From Rhizobium sp. CCGE 510 (GTDB lineage: Bacteria > Pseudomonadota > Alphaproteobacteria > Rhizobiales > Rhizobiaceae): a DNA stretch of 64,000 nt. Location of the stretch: the NCBI RefSeq assembly GCF_000292525.1, contig NZ_AEYF01000001.1, forward strand, positions 248,001 to 312,000, written 5' to 3'. Below, piece by piece: positions 15,520-25,309 of the stretch (within the stretch, counting starts at the first letter, position 1; each line of letters opens with the position of its first letter). A program made the translations under genes and the position numbers. The notes below the pieces were generated by a model. It had not been told where the DNA came from, searched no databases, and was given only the letters and a program-made list of their open reading frames with translations.

Positions 15520-16824
15520 ATGACCCGCAAGAGAGAAATCCATCTGGGCCTGTTCCTGCAAGGGGCCGGCCACCACGTATCCGGATGGCGTCATCCTCAC
15601 GCCGAGGCGGGAAGCGAGAATTTCGACCTATTGAGGCGCGTGTCCGAGATCGCTGAAGCGGCGAAATTCGATATGGTCTTCCTGGCCGATGGATTGACCA
15701 GCGGCGTCGATGCGCATCCCTCGACGATCGCCCGTTTCGAACCGCTGACGCTGCTTTCCGCGCTGGCCGTGGTGACCGACAAGATCGGGCTGGCGGCAAC
15801 GGCGTCCACGACCTACGGCGAGCCCTACCACACCGCCCGCGCCTTCGCCTCGATCGACCATCTGAGCCACGGCCGCGCCGCCTGGAATATCGTCACGACC
15901 TCCTATGCCCGCACGGCGAACAATTTCTCCAAGGCCCATCCCGAGCATGACGAGCGCTACGCCGTGGCCGAGGAATTTGTCGACGTCGTGCGCGGCCTCT
16001 GGGACAGCTGGGACGACGATGCCTTCATCAAGGACAAGCAGAGCGGCGTCTACGCCGACCCGACCAAGCTCCGTGTCCTCGATCACAAAGGCAAGTATTT
16101 CTCCGTCAAGGGGCCGCTGAATATTCCCCGTCCACCACAGGGCCACCCGATCCTGATCCAGGCCGGCTCGTCCGGGCCGGGCCAGGATCTTGCCGCCCGC
16201 ACGGCAGACGTGGTGTTCACCGCGCAGCAGAGCCTCGAAGAGGCGCAGGCTTTTTACAGAAGCCTCAAGGAGCGTGTCGCTCGTTTCGGACGCCAGCCGG
16301 ACGACGTCGCCGTCATGCCGGGCTTCCTGCCGGTGATCGGCCGCACCACCAAAGAAGCCGCGGACAAGCTTGCAGAACTCGACAGGTGGACGGACATCAA
16401 AAGCGCCATGCCGCTTCTGGAAGAACGCATCGGCCACAGCCTTGCCGAATACGATCTCGACGGCCCGCTGCCGGATCTGCCGATTTCCGACCAGTTGCGC
16501 AGCCGCGCCGAACTGCTGACGGCGCTGGCAAGGCGCGAGGATTTGACCATCCGGCAGCTGGCGCTGCGCGTTGCTGCCGGCCGCGGCCATCATATCGTCC
16601 TTGGCACGCCGGTCGAAATCGCCGACAGGATGCAGCAGTGGTTCGACAGCCGCGCCGCCGATGGCTTCAACGTCATGCCGCCCTTTTTCCCCGGAGGCCT
16701 GGAAGACTTCACGCAGTTGGTCGTGCCGATCCTGCAGGAACGCGGCCTGTTCCGCACCGAGTATCGCGGCTCAACTCTTCGCGAACATCTCGGCCTCGCG
16801 CGGCCTGCGCCAATTTCGCCCTAA
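15520..16824 (+). CDS. LLM-class flavin-dependent monooxygenase (NtaA/SnaA/DszA family)
   Basis: 434 residues with a TIM-barrel luciferase-like layout. Diagnostic segments are LGLFLQGAGHH at the start, FDMVFLADGL, TASTTYGEPYHTARAFASID, LSHGRAAWNIVTT and GHPILIQAGSSGPG. Members use FMNH2 from a partner reductase to oxidise C-N or C-S bonds, for example in nitrilotriacetate or dibenzothiophene sulfone. YxeK of Bacillus, which opens S-(2-succino)cysteine derivatives, belongs here. ATG 15520 fits the family start better than the upstream TTG 15502. No flavin reductase gene is adjacent. Confidence 0.88.
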   Translation: MTRKREIHLGLFLQGAGHHVSGWRHPHAEAGSENFDLLRRVSEIAEAAKFDMVFLADGLTSGVDAHPSTIARFEPLTLLSALAVVTDKIGLAATASTTYGEPYHTARAFASIDHLSHGRAAWNIVTTSYARTANNFSKAHPEHDERYAVAEEFVDVVRGLWDSWDDDAFIKDKQSGVYADPTKLRVLDHKGKYFSVKGPLNIPRPPQGHPILIQAGSSGPGQDLAARTADVVFTAQQSLEEAQAFYRSLKERVARFGRQPDDVAVMPGFLPVIGRTTKEAADKLAELDRWTDIKSAMPLLEERIGHSLAEYDLDGPLPDLPISDQLRSRAELLTALARREDLTIRQLALRVAAGRGHHIVLGTPVEIADRMQQWFDSRAADGFNVMPPFFPGGLEDFTQLVVPILQERGLFRTEYRGSTLREHLGLARPAPISP

Positions 16825-16905
16825 CTCTACGAAATATTGGTTCCTGCACAATTCAAAATGCTACAGCGTCTTAAAAGACGCGAAACAGGAGCCGGCAGGT
16901 CGAAC

Positions 16906-18948
16906 ATGAACCTTCATCTCGAAAAGGACGACGATCCGCGCACCCGCCAGTTCATCGACGGATATAACCAGGTTTCCGACGCGGCGCTCAGAACACCTGA
17001 ATTCGCGAGCGATCGCGATGCAATCAAAGCGCTGATCGAGCGGCAGGACCGGCTGATCGTGCCGATGCGCCGCGGCGCGTGGCTGTTCGATTTCCGGCAG
17101 AGCAAGGACAATCCTCTCGGCGTCTGGCTCCGTCTTCCCGATGACCAGGAACCGCTGCCGGACGCCGACTGGGAGTCGGTCTTCGATCTCGATGCCTTCT
17201 GTGCCAGCGAAGGCAAGCGCTGGAACTGGCGCGGCGTCGTCACCTGCCCGTGGGAGCCGACGCGGGTGCTGCTCACACTTTCGGACGGCGGCTCCGACCT
17301 TCTCCGGCTGCTCGAATTCGACGCCGAGAGCAAACAGATCGTCGAGGGCGGCTTCGATACGCCGGCCGCGCGATCGCACGCCAACTGGCTGAGCCGCGAC
17401 GAAATCTGCTATTTCGGTTCGATCGACCGATTTTCGGCGACCCGCTCCGGATGGCCACGGGTCGGGCGGCGATTGAAGCGCGGGCAGCGGCCGGAAGATG
17501 CCAGCGTCATGTTCGAAGCCGCAAACGAGGACGTCTACGGCTTCAATCTCGTCATCGACACTGCCCTGTCAGGCGCTTCGGCGGATGCCGGATTGATCGA
17601 CATTTTCGTCGCCGCCCATGAGATCGGCGTGGCCAGCGCTTTCCTGATCGGCGAGGACGGCACGCAGCGGCGGATCGATCTGCCCAAGGAGGCGGACTTC
17701 CAGTTCAATCGCGATCATTGCCTCTGGCGGGCAAAGACCGATGAGCGCGTTCCCACCGGCAGCCTCGTGCTGCAGCACTTCGACCCCAGTTCGCAGACGG
17801 CTCCGCTCGGGCCGGCGCGGATCCTGTTTCAGCCTGGCGAGGGCCAGTCGATCTCGCAGATGATGCTGATGCGCGAGTGGTGCGCCTTCATCATCTCCGA
17901 TCGGCTGCGTCCACGTCTTCTGGTGCTAGACCTGACAAAGCCCGATGCCGAACAGCGCGAGATCGCGCTGCCGGCGGACATGCAGACGGCTCATTTCAGG
18001 CCGCTCTATGCCGATCTGCATCTTGGCGACGATACGCTTTACATCATCGGCCAGGGCTTCCTGCAGCCACCGGCCTGTTACCGCCTCGAGCTGTCGGACC
18101 GCAGCAAGGAGGCCGAGCCGATTTTCGTCGCCGCAGCGCCGAGCTATTTCGATGCGACCGGTATGTCATCCGAACTGCTGGAGGCCGTTTCCGAGGACGG
18201 AACCAGGGTTGCCTACCGGCTGGTCCTGCCGAAGCAGTGGACCAAGGGCGCGCTGCCGGTGCTGCTTTACGGCTATGGCGGTTTCGATGTTTCGCTGTCG
18301 CCGAACTATTCCGGGGTGACAGGACGCTGGCTGGAACAAGGCGGCGCCTATGTGCAGGCCTACATCCGCGGCGGCGGCGAATTCGGGCCTGACTGGTATC
18401 GCAGCGCCAAGCGGCAGGGGCGAGACAAAGCGTTTGGCGATTTCGTCGCCATCGCCCGCGACCTTGTCGCCCGCGGCTACACTGTGCCGTCGCGGATCGC
18501 CTGCCAGGGCGGCAGCAATGGCGGTCTGCTGACCGGCGTGATGCTGACGCGCTACCCACAAGATTTCGGCGCCGTCTGGTGCCAGGTGCCGGTGCTCGAC
18601 ATGACACGCTTTCACCTGTTCAGCGCAGGGCAAGCCTGGATGGACGAATACGGCGATCCGGAGATTTCAGCGGACCGGGATTTCATGCTCAGTTATTCGC
18701 CGCTTCACAATGTCAGGCCGGCCACCGAGATCACCTATCCGCCGATTTATATCGAAAGCTCGGCCAATGACGACCGCGTGCATCCCTCGCACGCACGCCG
18801 CTTCGCGGCGCGGCTGGAGGAAGAAGGGCACCGGCCGCTCTTCCATGAATTCGGCTCAGGCGGGCACGGCGGCGACGGCAATTCCGAAGAGCGCGCTGCC
18901 CGCGCCGCAATCGGTTACAGCTTCCTTCGCCAAACTATCATGAGGTAA
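16906..18948 (+). CDS. S9 family peptidase (prolyl oligopeptidase-like)
   Basis: 680 residues: an N-terminal beta-propeller-like region (to about 430) and a C-terminal alpha/beta hydrolase. The catalytic Ser537 sits in GGSNGGLL, the Asp in SSANDDRVHP and the His in GSGGHGGDG. Such enzymes cleave short peptides, often after proline, or remove acyl groups from the N-terminus of peptides. It follows the monooxygenase by 81 bases on the same strand and may belong to the operon, where it could release or deacylate the imported compound; that link is inference. There is no signal peptide, so it is likely cytosolic. ATG 16906 was chosen over an upstream in-frame start. Confidence 0.88.
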   Translation: MNLHLEKDDDPRTRQFIDGYNQVSDAALRTPEFASDRDAIKALIERQDRLIVPMRRGAWLFDFRQSKDNPLGVWLRLPDDQEPLPDADWESVFDLDAFCASEGKRWNWRGVVTCPWEPTRVLLTLSDGGSDLLRLLEFDAESKQIVEGGFDTPAARSHANWLSRDEICYFGSIDRFSATRSGWPRVGRRLKRGQRPEDASVMFEAANEDVYGFNLVIDTALSGASADAGLIDIFVAAHEIGVASAFLIGEDGTQRRIDLPKEADFQFNRDHCLWRAKTDERVPTGSLVLQHFDPSSQTAPLGPARILFQPGEGQSISQMMLMREWCAFIISDRLRPRLLVLDLTKPDAEQREIALPADMQTAHFRPLYADLHLGDDTLYIIGQGFLQPPACYRLELSDRSKEAEPIFVAAAPSYFDATGMSSELLEAVSEDGTRVAYRLVLPKQWTKGALPVLLYGYGGFDVSLSPNYSGVTGRWLEQGGAYVQAYIRGGGEFGPDWYRSAKRQGRDKAFGDFVAIARDLVARGYTVPSRIACQGGSNGGLLTGVMLTRYPQDFGAVWCQVPVLDMTRFHLFSAGQAWMDEYGDPEISADRDFMLSYSPLHNVRPATEITYPPIYIESSANDDRVHPSHARRFAARLEEEGHRPLFHEFGSGGHGGDGNSEERAARAAIGYSFLRQTIMR

Positions 18949-19061
18949 GACGGCCATCATGCGGTAGGATACAATTGAATGAAGGAGGAGAGCTTGTCGG
19001 CGCGCCTCTTTCTGCTACAAAGCGCAATAAATCATACTTTTCATACAGGCTGGAAAATACC

Positions 19062-19988
19062 ATGTCCCCAATCAACCTCGCCATCGTCGGCGTCGGCAAG
19101 ATCGTCCGCGATCAGCACCTTCCCTCGATCGCCAAGAACGCGGATTTCGAGCTCGTCGCCACGGCAAGCCGCCACGGCACCGTCGAAGGCGTCAAGAGCT
19201 ATACGACCATCGAGGCGATGCTCGACGCCGAGCCTTCGGTCGATGCCGTTTCGCTCTGCATGCCGCCGCAATACCGCTATGAGGCAGCCTATAAGGCGCT
19301 TGTCGCCGGCAAGCACGTCTTCCTGGAAAAGCCGCCCGGCGCAACGCTGAGCGAAGTGGCCGACCTCGAGGCGCTTGCGAGTAAGCAGGGTGCGTCGCTG
19401 TTTGCCAGCTGGCATTCGCGCTATGCGCCGGCTGTCGAGGCCGCCAAGGCGTTTCTAGCTTCGACGACGATCAAAAGCGTGCACGTGATCTGGAAGGAGG
19501 ATGTCCGCCAATGGCATCCGAACCAGGATTGGATCTGGCAAGCCGGCGGCCTCGGCGTTTTCGATCCCGGCATCAACGCTTTGTCGATCGTCACCCATAT
19601 CCTGCCGCGGCCGATCTTCATCACCGAGGCCGTGCTCGAATTTCCCGAGAACCGCGATGCGCCGATCGCTTCCGACATTCGCTTCCGCGATGCCGGCGGT
19701 CTGCCGGTTCATGCCGAATTCGACTGGCGCCAGACCGGCAAGCAGAGCTGGGACATCGTGGCGGAGACGGCAGCCGGCCAGATGGTTCTCGCCGAGGGCG
19801 GCGCCAAACTTTCTATCGACGGTGCGCTGACCTTCGCCGAGCCGGAGCAGGAATATCCCTCGCTCTACCGCCGCTTCGCCGAAATCATCAAAGCCGGCAA
19901 ATCGGATGTCGATCTCGCGCCGCTGCGCCACGTCGCCGACGCCTTCATGCTCGGCAAGCGGAAATTCGTGGACGCGTTCCACGACTGA
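19062..19988 (+). CDS. L-arabinose/D-galactose 1-dehydrogenase (Gfo/Idh/MocA family)
   Basis: 308 residues. The N-terminal Rossmann part has VGVGKIVRDQHLPSI, the nicotinamide-side EKPPG lysine follows, and the second domain has WKEDVRQWHPNQDWIW and GLGVFDPGINALSI. These segments closely resemble the NAD(P)-dependent L-arabinose 1-dehydrogenase of Azospirillum and rhizobial galactose dehydrogenases as I remember them. The reaction oxidises the sugar to its lactone in a non-phosphorylative pathway. The next pathway steps are not adjacent. The ATG at 19062 matches family length; an earlier start is possible but unlikely. CATAC repeats just upstream (19034-19047) might be regulatory. Confidence 0.8.
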   Translation: MSPINLAIVGVGKIVRDQHLPSIAKNADFELVATASRHGTVEGVKSYTTIEAMLDAEPSVDAVSLCMPPQYRYEAAYKALVAGKHVFLEKPPGATLSEVADLEALASKQGASLFASWHSRYAPAVEAAKAFLASTTIKSVHVIWKEDVRQWHPNQDWIWQAGGLGVFDPGINALSIVTHILPRPIFITEAVLEFPENRDAPIASDIRFRDAGGLPVHAEFDWRQTGKQSWDIVAETAAGQMVLAEGGAKLSIDGALTFAEPEQEYPSLYRRFAEIIKAGKSDVDLAPLRHVADAFMLGKRKFVDAFHD

Positions 19989-20084
19989 GTCCTTGGCGGC
20001 CGGGGATCGTGCTGCTCAATATCCTCACGAATCGATGACGACAAAGGCTTGAAGCGGTAACGCGCCACTGCGGCGGTGAAACGC

Positions 20085-20534
20085 TCAAGCCTTCTTCTCC
20101 CACCGCCCCTCCGGCGTCTGCTGCCAATAGGTGAGGTTATGCCCCTCGCCTTTCAGCTTCTTCCATTGCGCTCGGGCGGCCTCCAGTTGCTCCTGGTCGT
20201 GACCGTCGAACATGAAGACAACGCGCTCATAGGCATCGACCGGCGGCGGCTCGGCGCCGTCGATGATGAAACGCACAGTCGCAGCATTGGCATTGTCAGG
20301 TGTCACCGTCAAAAGCACCGGCTGGCTTTCGGCGAAATCGCCCTCGTCGGTGCCGTGCGGCAGGAAGCTCTCCTCCCGGAACGTCCAGAGATGCGCGTCG
20401 AGAGCATCGCGCCGCGCCGGCTCTCGCGTCTGGACGGCGACATGCCAGCCGCGCTCGACGCTTTTGTCGATCAGCGGCGGAAGCGCGTCTTCCAGCCTGG
20501 TTTCGGTCAGATGATAAAAGAGAACGTCCGTCAT
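20085..20534 (-). CDS. holC: DNA polymerase III subunit chi
   Basis: 149 residues, with VLFYHLTETRLEDALPPL at the N-terminus and RVVFMFDGHDQEQLEAAR toward the end, typical of HolC. Chi links the clamp loader to single-strand binding protein at the replication fork. It follows pepA with a one-base TGATG overlap, a gene pair common in proteobacteria, which supports the call. Confidence 0.92.
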   Translation of the reverse strand: MTDVLFYHLTETRLEDALPPLIDKSVERGWHVAVQTREPARRDALDAHLWTFREESFLPHGTDEGDFAESQPVLLTVTPDNANAATVRFIIDGAEPPPVDAYERVVFMFDGHDQEQLEAARAQWKKLKGEGHNLTYWQQTPEGRWEKKA

Positions 20535-22024
20535 CAGGCTTCATAATGGGCGCGAACGAGCTCGTCGAGCAGGCGCACGCCGAATCCGGAACCCCAGGAC
20601 TGGTTGATCTCATCCTGCGGTGAGCCCATCGCCGTGCCGGCGATATCGAGATGCGCCCAGGGCGTGTCCTGGACGAAGCGCTTGATGAAATGCGCCGCAG
20701 TGATTGAGCCGGCCTGGCGGCCGCCGGTGTTCTTCATGTCGGCGAACTTGCTGTCGATCAGCTTGTCGTAGTCCTTGCCGAGCGGCATGCGCCAGAGCTT
20801 CTCGTTTGTGGAAAGGCCGGCTGCCGTCAGTTGGGCGGAAAGCTGGTCGTCATTGGAGAACAGGCCGGCATGCACACTGCCGAGCGCCACGACGATGGCG
20901 CCGGTCAGCGTGGCGAGATTGATCATGAACTGCGGCTTGAAACGATCGTTGCAGTACCAGAGGGCATCGCAGAGCACGAGCCGGCCTTCGGCATCGGTAT
21001 TGATCACCTCGATGGTCTGGCCGGACATCGAGGTGACGATATCACCCGGACGCTGGGCGTTACCGTCAGGCATGTTCTCGACCAGGCCGATAATGCCGAT
21101 GGCATTGACGGCGGCCTTGCGGGCGGCGAGCACATGCATGAGGCCGGTGACGGCTGCGGCACCGCCCATATCACCCTTCATGTCTTCCATGCCGGCGGCC
21201 GGCTTGATCGAAATGCCGCCGGTATCGAAGACGACACCCTTGCCGACGAAGGCGATAGGACGATCCTTGCCCTTGCCGCCCTTCCACTGCATGACTGCCA
21301 GGCGCGGCGGACGTACGGAGCCCTGGGCGACGCCGAGAAGGGCGCCCATGCCGAGACGGCGCATCTCCTTCTCCGTCAGGATTTCCACTTCGACGCCGAG
21401 CTTTTCCAGTTCCTTCGCCTTGGCGGCAAACTCGACGGGGCCAAGCACGTTCGGTGGTTCGTTGACGAGGTCACGGGCAAGATTAACGCCGCCGGCAATC
21501 GCTTCGGAATCGGAAAACGCCTTTTTGGCGCCATTCGGATCGGCGGTGACGATCGTCACCTTGACGGATTTCGCCGCCGTTTCCTCGTCGTCACTCTTCT
21601 TCGTCTTGTAGGTATCGAAGCTATAGCCGCGCAGCAGCATGCCGAGCGCGAAATCGGCCGCCGCGCGCCCGCTCGTCTCGAGGCCAGGCACGTCGATGAA
21701 GACAGCGGCCTTGTCGGTATTCTTGATTCTCGCCGCCGCAATACCGCCGGCCTTCAGCCAGTCATGGGCGGTGAGGCCGGCGGCCTTGCCAAGCCCGATG
21801 ACGACGATGCGCTCGACGGGTGCGCCTTCGGGGGCGACAATATCGAGCGCGCTCATGGATTTCGCGGTGAATCGGGCGATCCGGGTAGCCTTGGCAACCA
21901 CGCCTGCCGGATCGACCGTTTCGGTGCCTGCGGCGCTGTCGGCCTCGGCAGTCTTCAACAGGATCGCCAGGCCGCCATTGAGCTTTGCCGATTTTGAGAA
22001 TGCAATTTCGAACTTCGCTGACAT
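20534..22024 (-). CDS. pepA: Leucyl aminopeptidase (cytosol aminopeptidase)
   Basis: 496 residues of the M17 family, a hexameric two-metal enzyme that removes N-terminal residues from peptides. The signature [10 protein letters not shown] and the metal- and bicarbonate-binding segments [15 protein letters not shown] and [10 protein letters not shown] are present. ATG 22024 gives the usual N-terminus; the frame stays open upstream but adds 27 residues without similarity. It is transcribed with holC and diverges from the lipid A phosphatase gene. Confidence 0.96.
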   Translation of the reverse strand: MSAKFEIAFSKSAKLNGGLAILLKTAEADSAAGTETVDPAGVVAKATRIARFTAKSMSALDIVAPEGAPVERIVVIGLGKAAGLTAHDWLKAGGIAAARIKNTDKAAVFIDVPGLETSGRAAADFALGMLLRGYSFDTYKTKKSDDEETAAKSVKVTIVTADPNGAKKAFSDSEAIAGGVNLARDLVNEPPNVLGPVEFAAKAKELEKLGVEVEILTEKEMRRLGMGALLGVAQGSVRPPRLAVMQWKGGKGKDRPIAFVGKGVVFDTGGISIKPAAGMEDMKGDMGGAAAVTGLMHVLAARKAAVNAIGIIGLVENMPDGNAQRPGDIVTSMSGQTIEVINTDAEGRLVLCDALWYCNDRFKPQFMINLATLTGAIVVALGSVHAGLFSNDDQLSAQLTAAGLSTNEKLWRMPLGKDYDKLIDSKFADMKNTGGRQAGSITAAHFIKRFVQDTPWAHLDIAGTAMGSPQDEINQSWGSGFGVRLLDELVRAHYEA

Positions 22025-22168
22025 GTCTTCTCCGCTGGGATTCTTTGAAATCCGTCCGTGGCGGATAATTTCGCGTTTGGCGGGTCTGTCAATGGCTTGC
22101 GACAATTGTTATGGTCAGCCACGGCCATCAAGGCCTTCATGTTTTCGTCAGTTTCGTAGATATTCGCG

Positions 22169-22942
22169 TTGACAATTTTTTCGAAAAATCGCTGGCGGGG
22201 CCTAGCAATCCGCCTGCCGAAAACGACTTTCGGCGCATTCATGCTGCTGTTCTGGACGTGGTGGGCGCTGCTTATCGTCTTCCGCGCCTTCCCCGGGATA
22301 GACATCTATTTTTCCCAGCTTTTTTTCGTCCGAGCAGATTGCGACGCGGCTGCCGCCGCCGGCAGCATCTGCGGCGGCTTTCCGTATCGCGACTCGGGGA
22401 ACTTCGACCTGCTGCGCACCGTCTTCTTCCGCCTGCCCTATGTCGTGGCGATCGTGATGGTGTGGAAACTCATCGAATGCCACCAGCAACATGGCGCAAC
22501 CTTCAACGCCGAACGGGTGCGCAAACTGAACGTCGGCCTCGGAACGCTGCTGATTGGGCCAGTGCTGCTCGTCAATGTCGTCCTGAAGGAACACTGGGGT
22601 CGGCCGCGGCCGATACAGACGGATTTTTTTGGCGGTGCGCTGCATTTCGTCGAGGCGGGTTCGCTTGCCGGAAAATGCGTTTCGAACTGCTCATTCATCT
22701 CAGGCGAGGCCGCGAGCGCCGGTTGGCTTTTCTGCCTTCTGCTCTTCGTTCCAAAATCTCTGCGCTATGCACTGGCAGCGCCCGTGGCGGCAATCTCGAT
22801 CCTCACTCCGGCGATGCGGCTATCCTTCGGCGCGCACTACCTCTCCGACGTCGTTCTCGGATGGCTTTCGTCGCTTGTCGTCTTCGCCGCGTTGCTGGCG
22901 TTAACTGAGTCGCAACAGCATCGAAAAAATTCTGAAATTTGA
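22169..22942 (+). CDS. lpxF: Lipid A 4'-phosphatase LpxF-like PAP2 protein
   Basis: 257 residues with six hydrophobic segments and a PAP2 active site facing the periplasm. KEHWGRPRP (about 152-160) fits KxxxxxxRP and RLSFGAHYLSD fits the R-x5-H-x3-D motif. The middle motif reads NCSFISGEAAS, with Glu where most PAP2 enzymes have His. Francisella LpxF, as I recall it, has a matching NCSFVCGDAS with Asp, and shares the GPxLxVNxxxK segment. Rhizobial lipid A lacks phosphates, so a 4'-phosphatase is expected. The gene lies directly upstream of LPS export genes. I am confident of the PAP2 family and fairly confident of LpxF. Confidence 0.77.
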   Translation: MTIFSKNRWRGLAIRLPKTTFGAFMLLFWTWWALLIVFRAFPGIDIYFSQLFFVRADCDAAAAAGSICGGFPYRDSGNFDLLRTVFFRLPYVVAIVMVWKLIECHQQHGATFNAERVRKLNVGLGTLLIGPVLLVNVVLKEHWGRPRPIQTDFFGGALHFVEAGSLAGKCVSNCSFISGEAASAGWLFCLLLFVPKSLRYALAAPVAAISILTPAMRLSFGAHYLSDVVLGWLSSLVVFAALLALTESQQHRKNSEI

Positions 22943-23042
22943 ATGAATTTTTGACACCAGCTTGTCGCAAAAGCGCGACAAAGAGCGTAGAGGGATTCTC
23001 CTGCAAAGCCGTTTGGGCGTGCAGGTGCTTTCAAGGGCAGGC

Positions 23043-24224
23043 ATGAAACTACTCGAGACATACATATTGCGGCGCGTCGGCCAGATGTTTCTCGTGGCGC
23101 TCCTGCCCGTTCTGGCGATCATTTGGACGACTCAGGTTTTGCAGCGCATCAATCTGGTCACCGATAGCGGCCAGTCGATCGGCTCGTTCGCCAAGCTCGC
23201 CACGATGATCCTGCCGTCGATCATTCCCGTCGTGCTGCCCTTCGCCCTCGTTATCGCGATCACTCAGACGCTGACGACGATGAACAACGATTCCGAGCTC
23301 ACCGTCATCGACGCGGCCGGCGCGCGGCGCAGCGTGCTGATCCGCCCGATCCTGCTGCTTGCCGCCGTCGTCAGCGTTTTTTCCTTCTTTGTCGACAACG
23401 TCGTCGAGCCGCGGGCAAAAACCGTCGTGCGCCAGATGATCGCCGAGACCTATGCCGACCTGCTGTCTTCGGTGATCGAAGAAAAGACCTTCCGCAAGCT
23501 GGATGAAGGCCTCTATGTGCAGATCTCGAAGCGGATGGCCGGCCGCATGCTGAAGGGCCTTTTCGTCGCCGACGAGCGCGACCCGGCCTACGAGCTGATC
23601 TATTATGCGAAGGAAGGCGCCGTCGACGATACGGGCACGACGCTGATCATGCATGAGGGTGAAGTGCACCGCAAAACACCCGATGGCAATGTCTCGGTCA
23701 TCAATTTCGATTCCTATTCCTTCGACCTCTCGGATATGACGGAGAACCGCGGCCAGGCGACGCTGCGGGCCAGCGACCGTGACCTGTGGTTCCTGATCAA
23801 TCCGGATCCGGCCGACAAGGATTATACGATCCGACCGCTGAGCTACCGCGCCGAACTGCATCGCCGGCTGACGGACTGGATTCTGCCTGTCGTCTTTGCC
23901 CTGTTTTCGCTGGCGATTGCCGGCGATGCGCGCTCGCACCGCGAAGCGCGGCTGCATCCGATGGTGAGCGCGCTTGCCTATGCCTTCGCGCTGCGATGGG
24001 CGGCGTTCTACGCTGCCAATCAGATCGACACCGACCCTGAATATATCGTCGTTCTCTATGCCATACCGATCGTCAGCGGCATTATCTCGATCGCCTTCCT
24101 CGGCCTGCACAAACGACTGGCCATCCCTTCGTTCATCCGGGACCGGATTTCGTCTTTCTGGAGACGGGGGCAAGAAAGGCTGTTTGCCGCGGCCGGCAGG
24201 ACCGGCGGGGATGCGGCCCAATGA
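23043..24224 (+). CDS. lptF: LPS export ABC transporter permease LptF
   Basis: 393 residues of the YjgP/YjgQ family: an N-terminal helix bundle (ETYILRRVGQMFLVALLPV), a periplasmic beta-jellyroll domain in the middle and C-terminal helices. With LptG and the ATPase LptB it extracts LPS from the inner membrane and feeds the Lpt bridge. ATG 23043 follows AAGGGCAGG and gives the standard start. lptG overlaps by four bases and lptD follows, so the whole export unit is co-transcribed. Confidence 0.95.
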   Translation: MKLLETYILRRVGQMFLVALLPVLAIIWTTQVLQRINLVTDSGQSIGSFAKLATMILPSIIPVVLPFALVIAITQTLTTMNNDSELTVIDAAGARRSVLIRPILLLAAVVSVFSFFVDNVVEPRAKTVVRQMIAETYADLLSSVIEEKTFRKLDEGLYVQISKRMAGRMLKGLFVADERDPAYELIYYAKEGAVDDTGTTLIMHEGEVHRKTPDGNVSVINFDSYSFDLSDMTENRGQATLRASDRDLWFLINPDPADKDYTIRPLSYRAELHRRLTDWILPVVFALFSLAIAGDARSHREARLHPMVSALAYAFALRWAAFYAANQIDTDPEYIVVLYAIPIVSGIISIAFLGLHKRLAIPSFIRDRISSFWRRGQERLFAAAGRTGGDAAQ

Positions 24225-25309
24225 TATTCGGGACATTGTCGCGTTATTTCTTTCGCCGCTACCTGGTGACGATGGGCTGGTTCGTGATCGGCGTCTCGGC
24301 GATTTCCTTCCTCCTCGATTTCAGCGAGACGGCGGGCCGCATGTCCGGGCTGCCCGGCTACACGATCGGCGGCGGCATCCTGATGACCGCCGTGCGCCTG
24401 CCGCTCATCCTGCAGCAAACGGTACCCTTCATCGCGCTGTTCGTCGGCATGACGGTGCTGATCGGGCTCAACCGCAAATATGAGCTCGTCGTCACGCGCG
24501 CAGCCGGTATTTCGGTCTGGCAGTTCATGTTTCCCTTCATCGCCGGCTCGCTGCTGCTTGGCCTGCTGACGATGACGGCTCTCAATCCGCTTGCCGCCTG
24601 GGGACAACGCCAGGCGCTGCTCGTCGAATCGGACTGGCGCGGCGAGAACGCGGTACTGCGCAAGGCGCCGCAGATTCCGTGGCTGCGCCAGATCAGTGGC
24701 CGGGACGATGTCATCATCGGGGCCCAGACGGTTCAGGAGAACGGAACCAAGCTGATCGACGCCGTGCTGATCCATTTCGATTCAAGCGGTCAGGTCATTC
24801 TGAGACAGGACGCCGCGACGGCAAAATTGGAAGATGGTTACTGGCAACTTAACAACGTTGTCGAGCGCAAGCCTGGCGAAATCCCCGTGCGTAAAGCTTC
24901 GGTTCAACTTCGCACCAATCTGAAACAGGACTTCGTCCAGGAGCGGCTGACAGCGCCGGAAACAATTGGTTTCTTTGACCTTTCCAACCGCATTGCCGCG
25001 GCCAAATCCTTCGGTATCTCGACCAAGGCGCTGGAGACGCAATTCAACTCCCTGTTGTCCCAGCCTCTGCTGCTGGTGGCGATGACTTTCATTGCTGCAA
25101 CAGTGTCCCTAAAATTTAGCCGGTTCAACCAATCCCGCTCCGTGATTCTGGGTGGCATCCTTTCGGGCTTCATGCTTTATGTCATCACCGTGCTTGTAAA
25201 GGCATTCGGAAGCAGTGGAGTTGTGCCCCCCTTCGTGGCGACGTGGATACCGGTGATCGTCGCGCTGGCTTTGGGTGCGACAATTCTGCTTCATCAGGAG
25301 GACGGCTAG
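24221..25309 (+). CDS. lptG: LPS export ABC transporter permease LptG
   Basis: 362 residues, the second half of the inner-membrane LPS extractor, with the same layout as LptF. The start RYFFRRYLVTMGWFVIGVS, the membrane-proximal LNRKYELVVTRAAGIS coupling helix and the C-terminal helices are visible. It starts in an ATGA overlap with lptF and ends in a TAGTG overlap with lptD, a sign of tight translational coupling. Confidence 0.95.
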   Translation: MIFGTLSRYFFRRYLVTMGWFVIGVSAISFLLDFSETAGRMSGLPGYTIGGGILMTAVRLPLILQQTVPFIALFVGMTVLIGLNRKYELVVTRAAGISVWQFMFPFIAGSLLLGLLTMTALNPLAAWGQRQALLVESDWRGENAVLRKAPQIPWLRQISGRDDVIIGAQTVQENGTKLIDAVLIHFDSSGQVILRQDAATAKLEDGYWQLNNVVERKPGEIPVRKASVQLRTNLKQDFVQERLTAPETIGFFDLSNRIAAAKSFGISTKALETQFNSLLSQPLLLVAMTFIAATVSLKFSRFNQSRSVILGGILSGFMLYVITVLVKAFGSSGVVPPFVATWIPVIVALALGATILLHQEDG

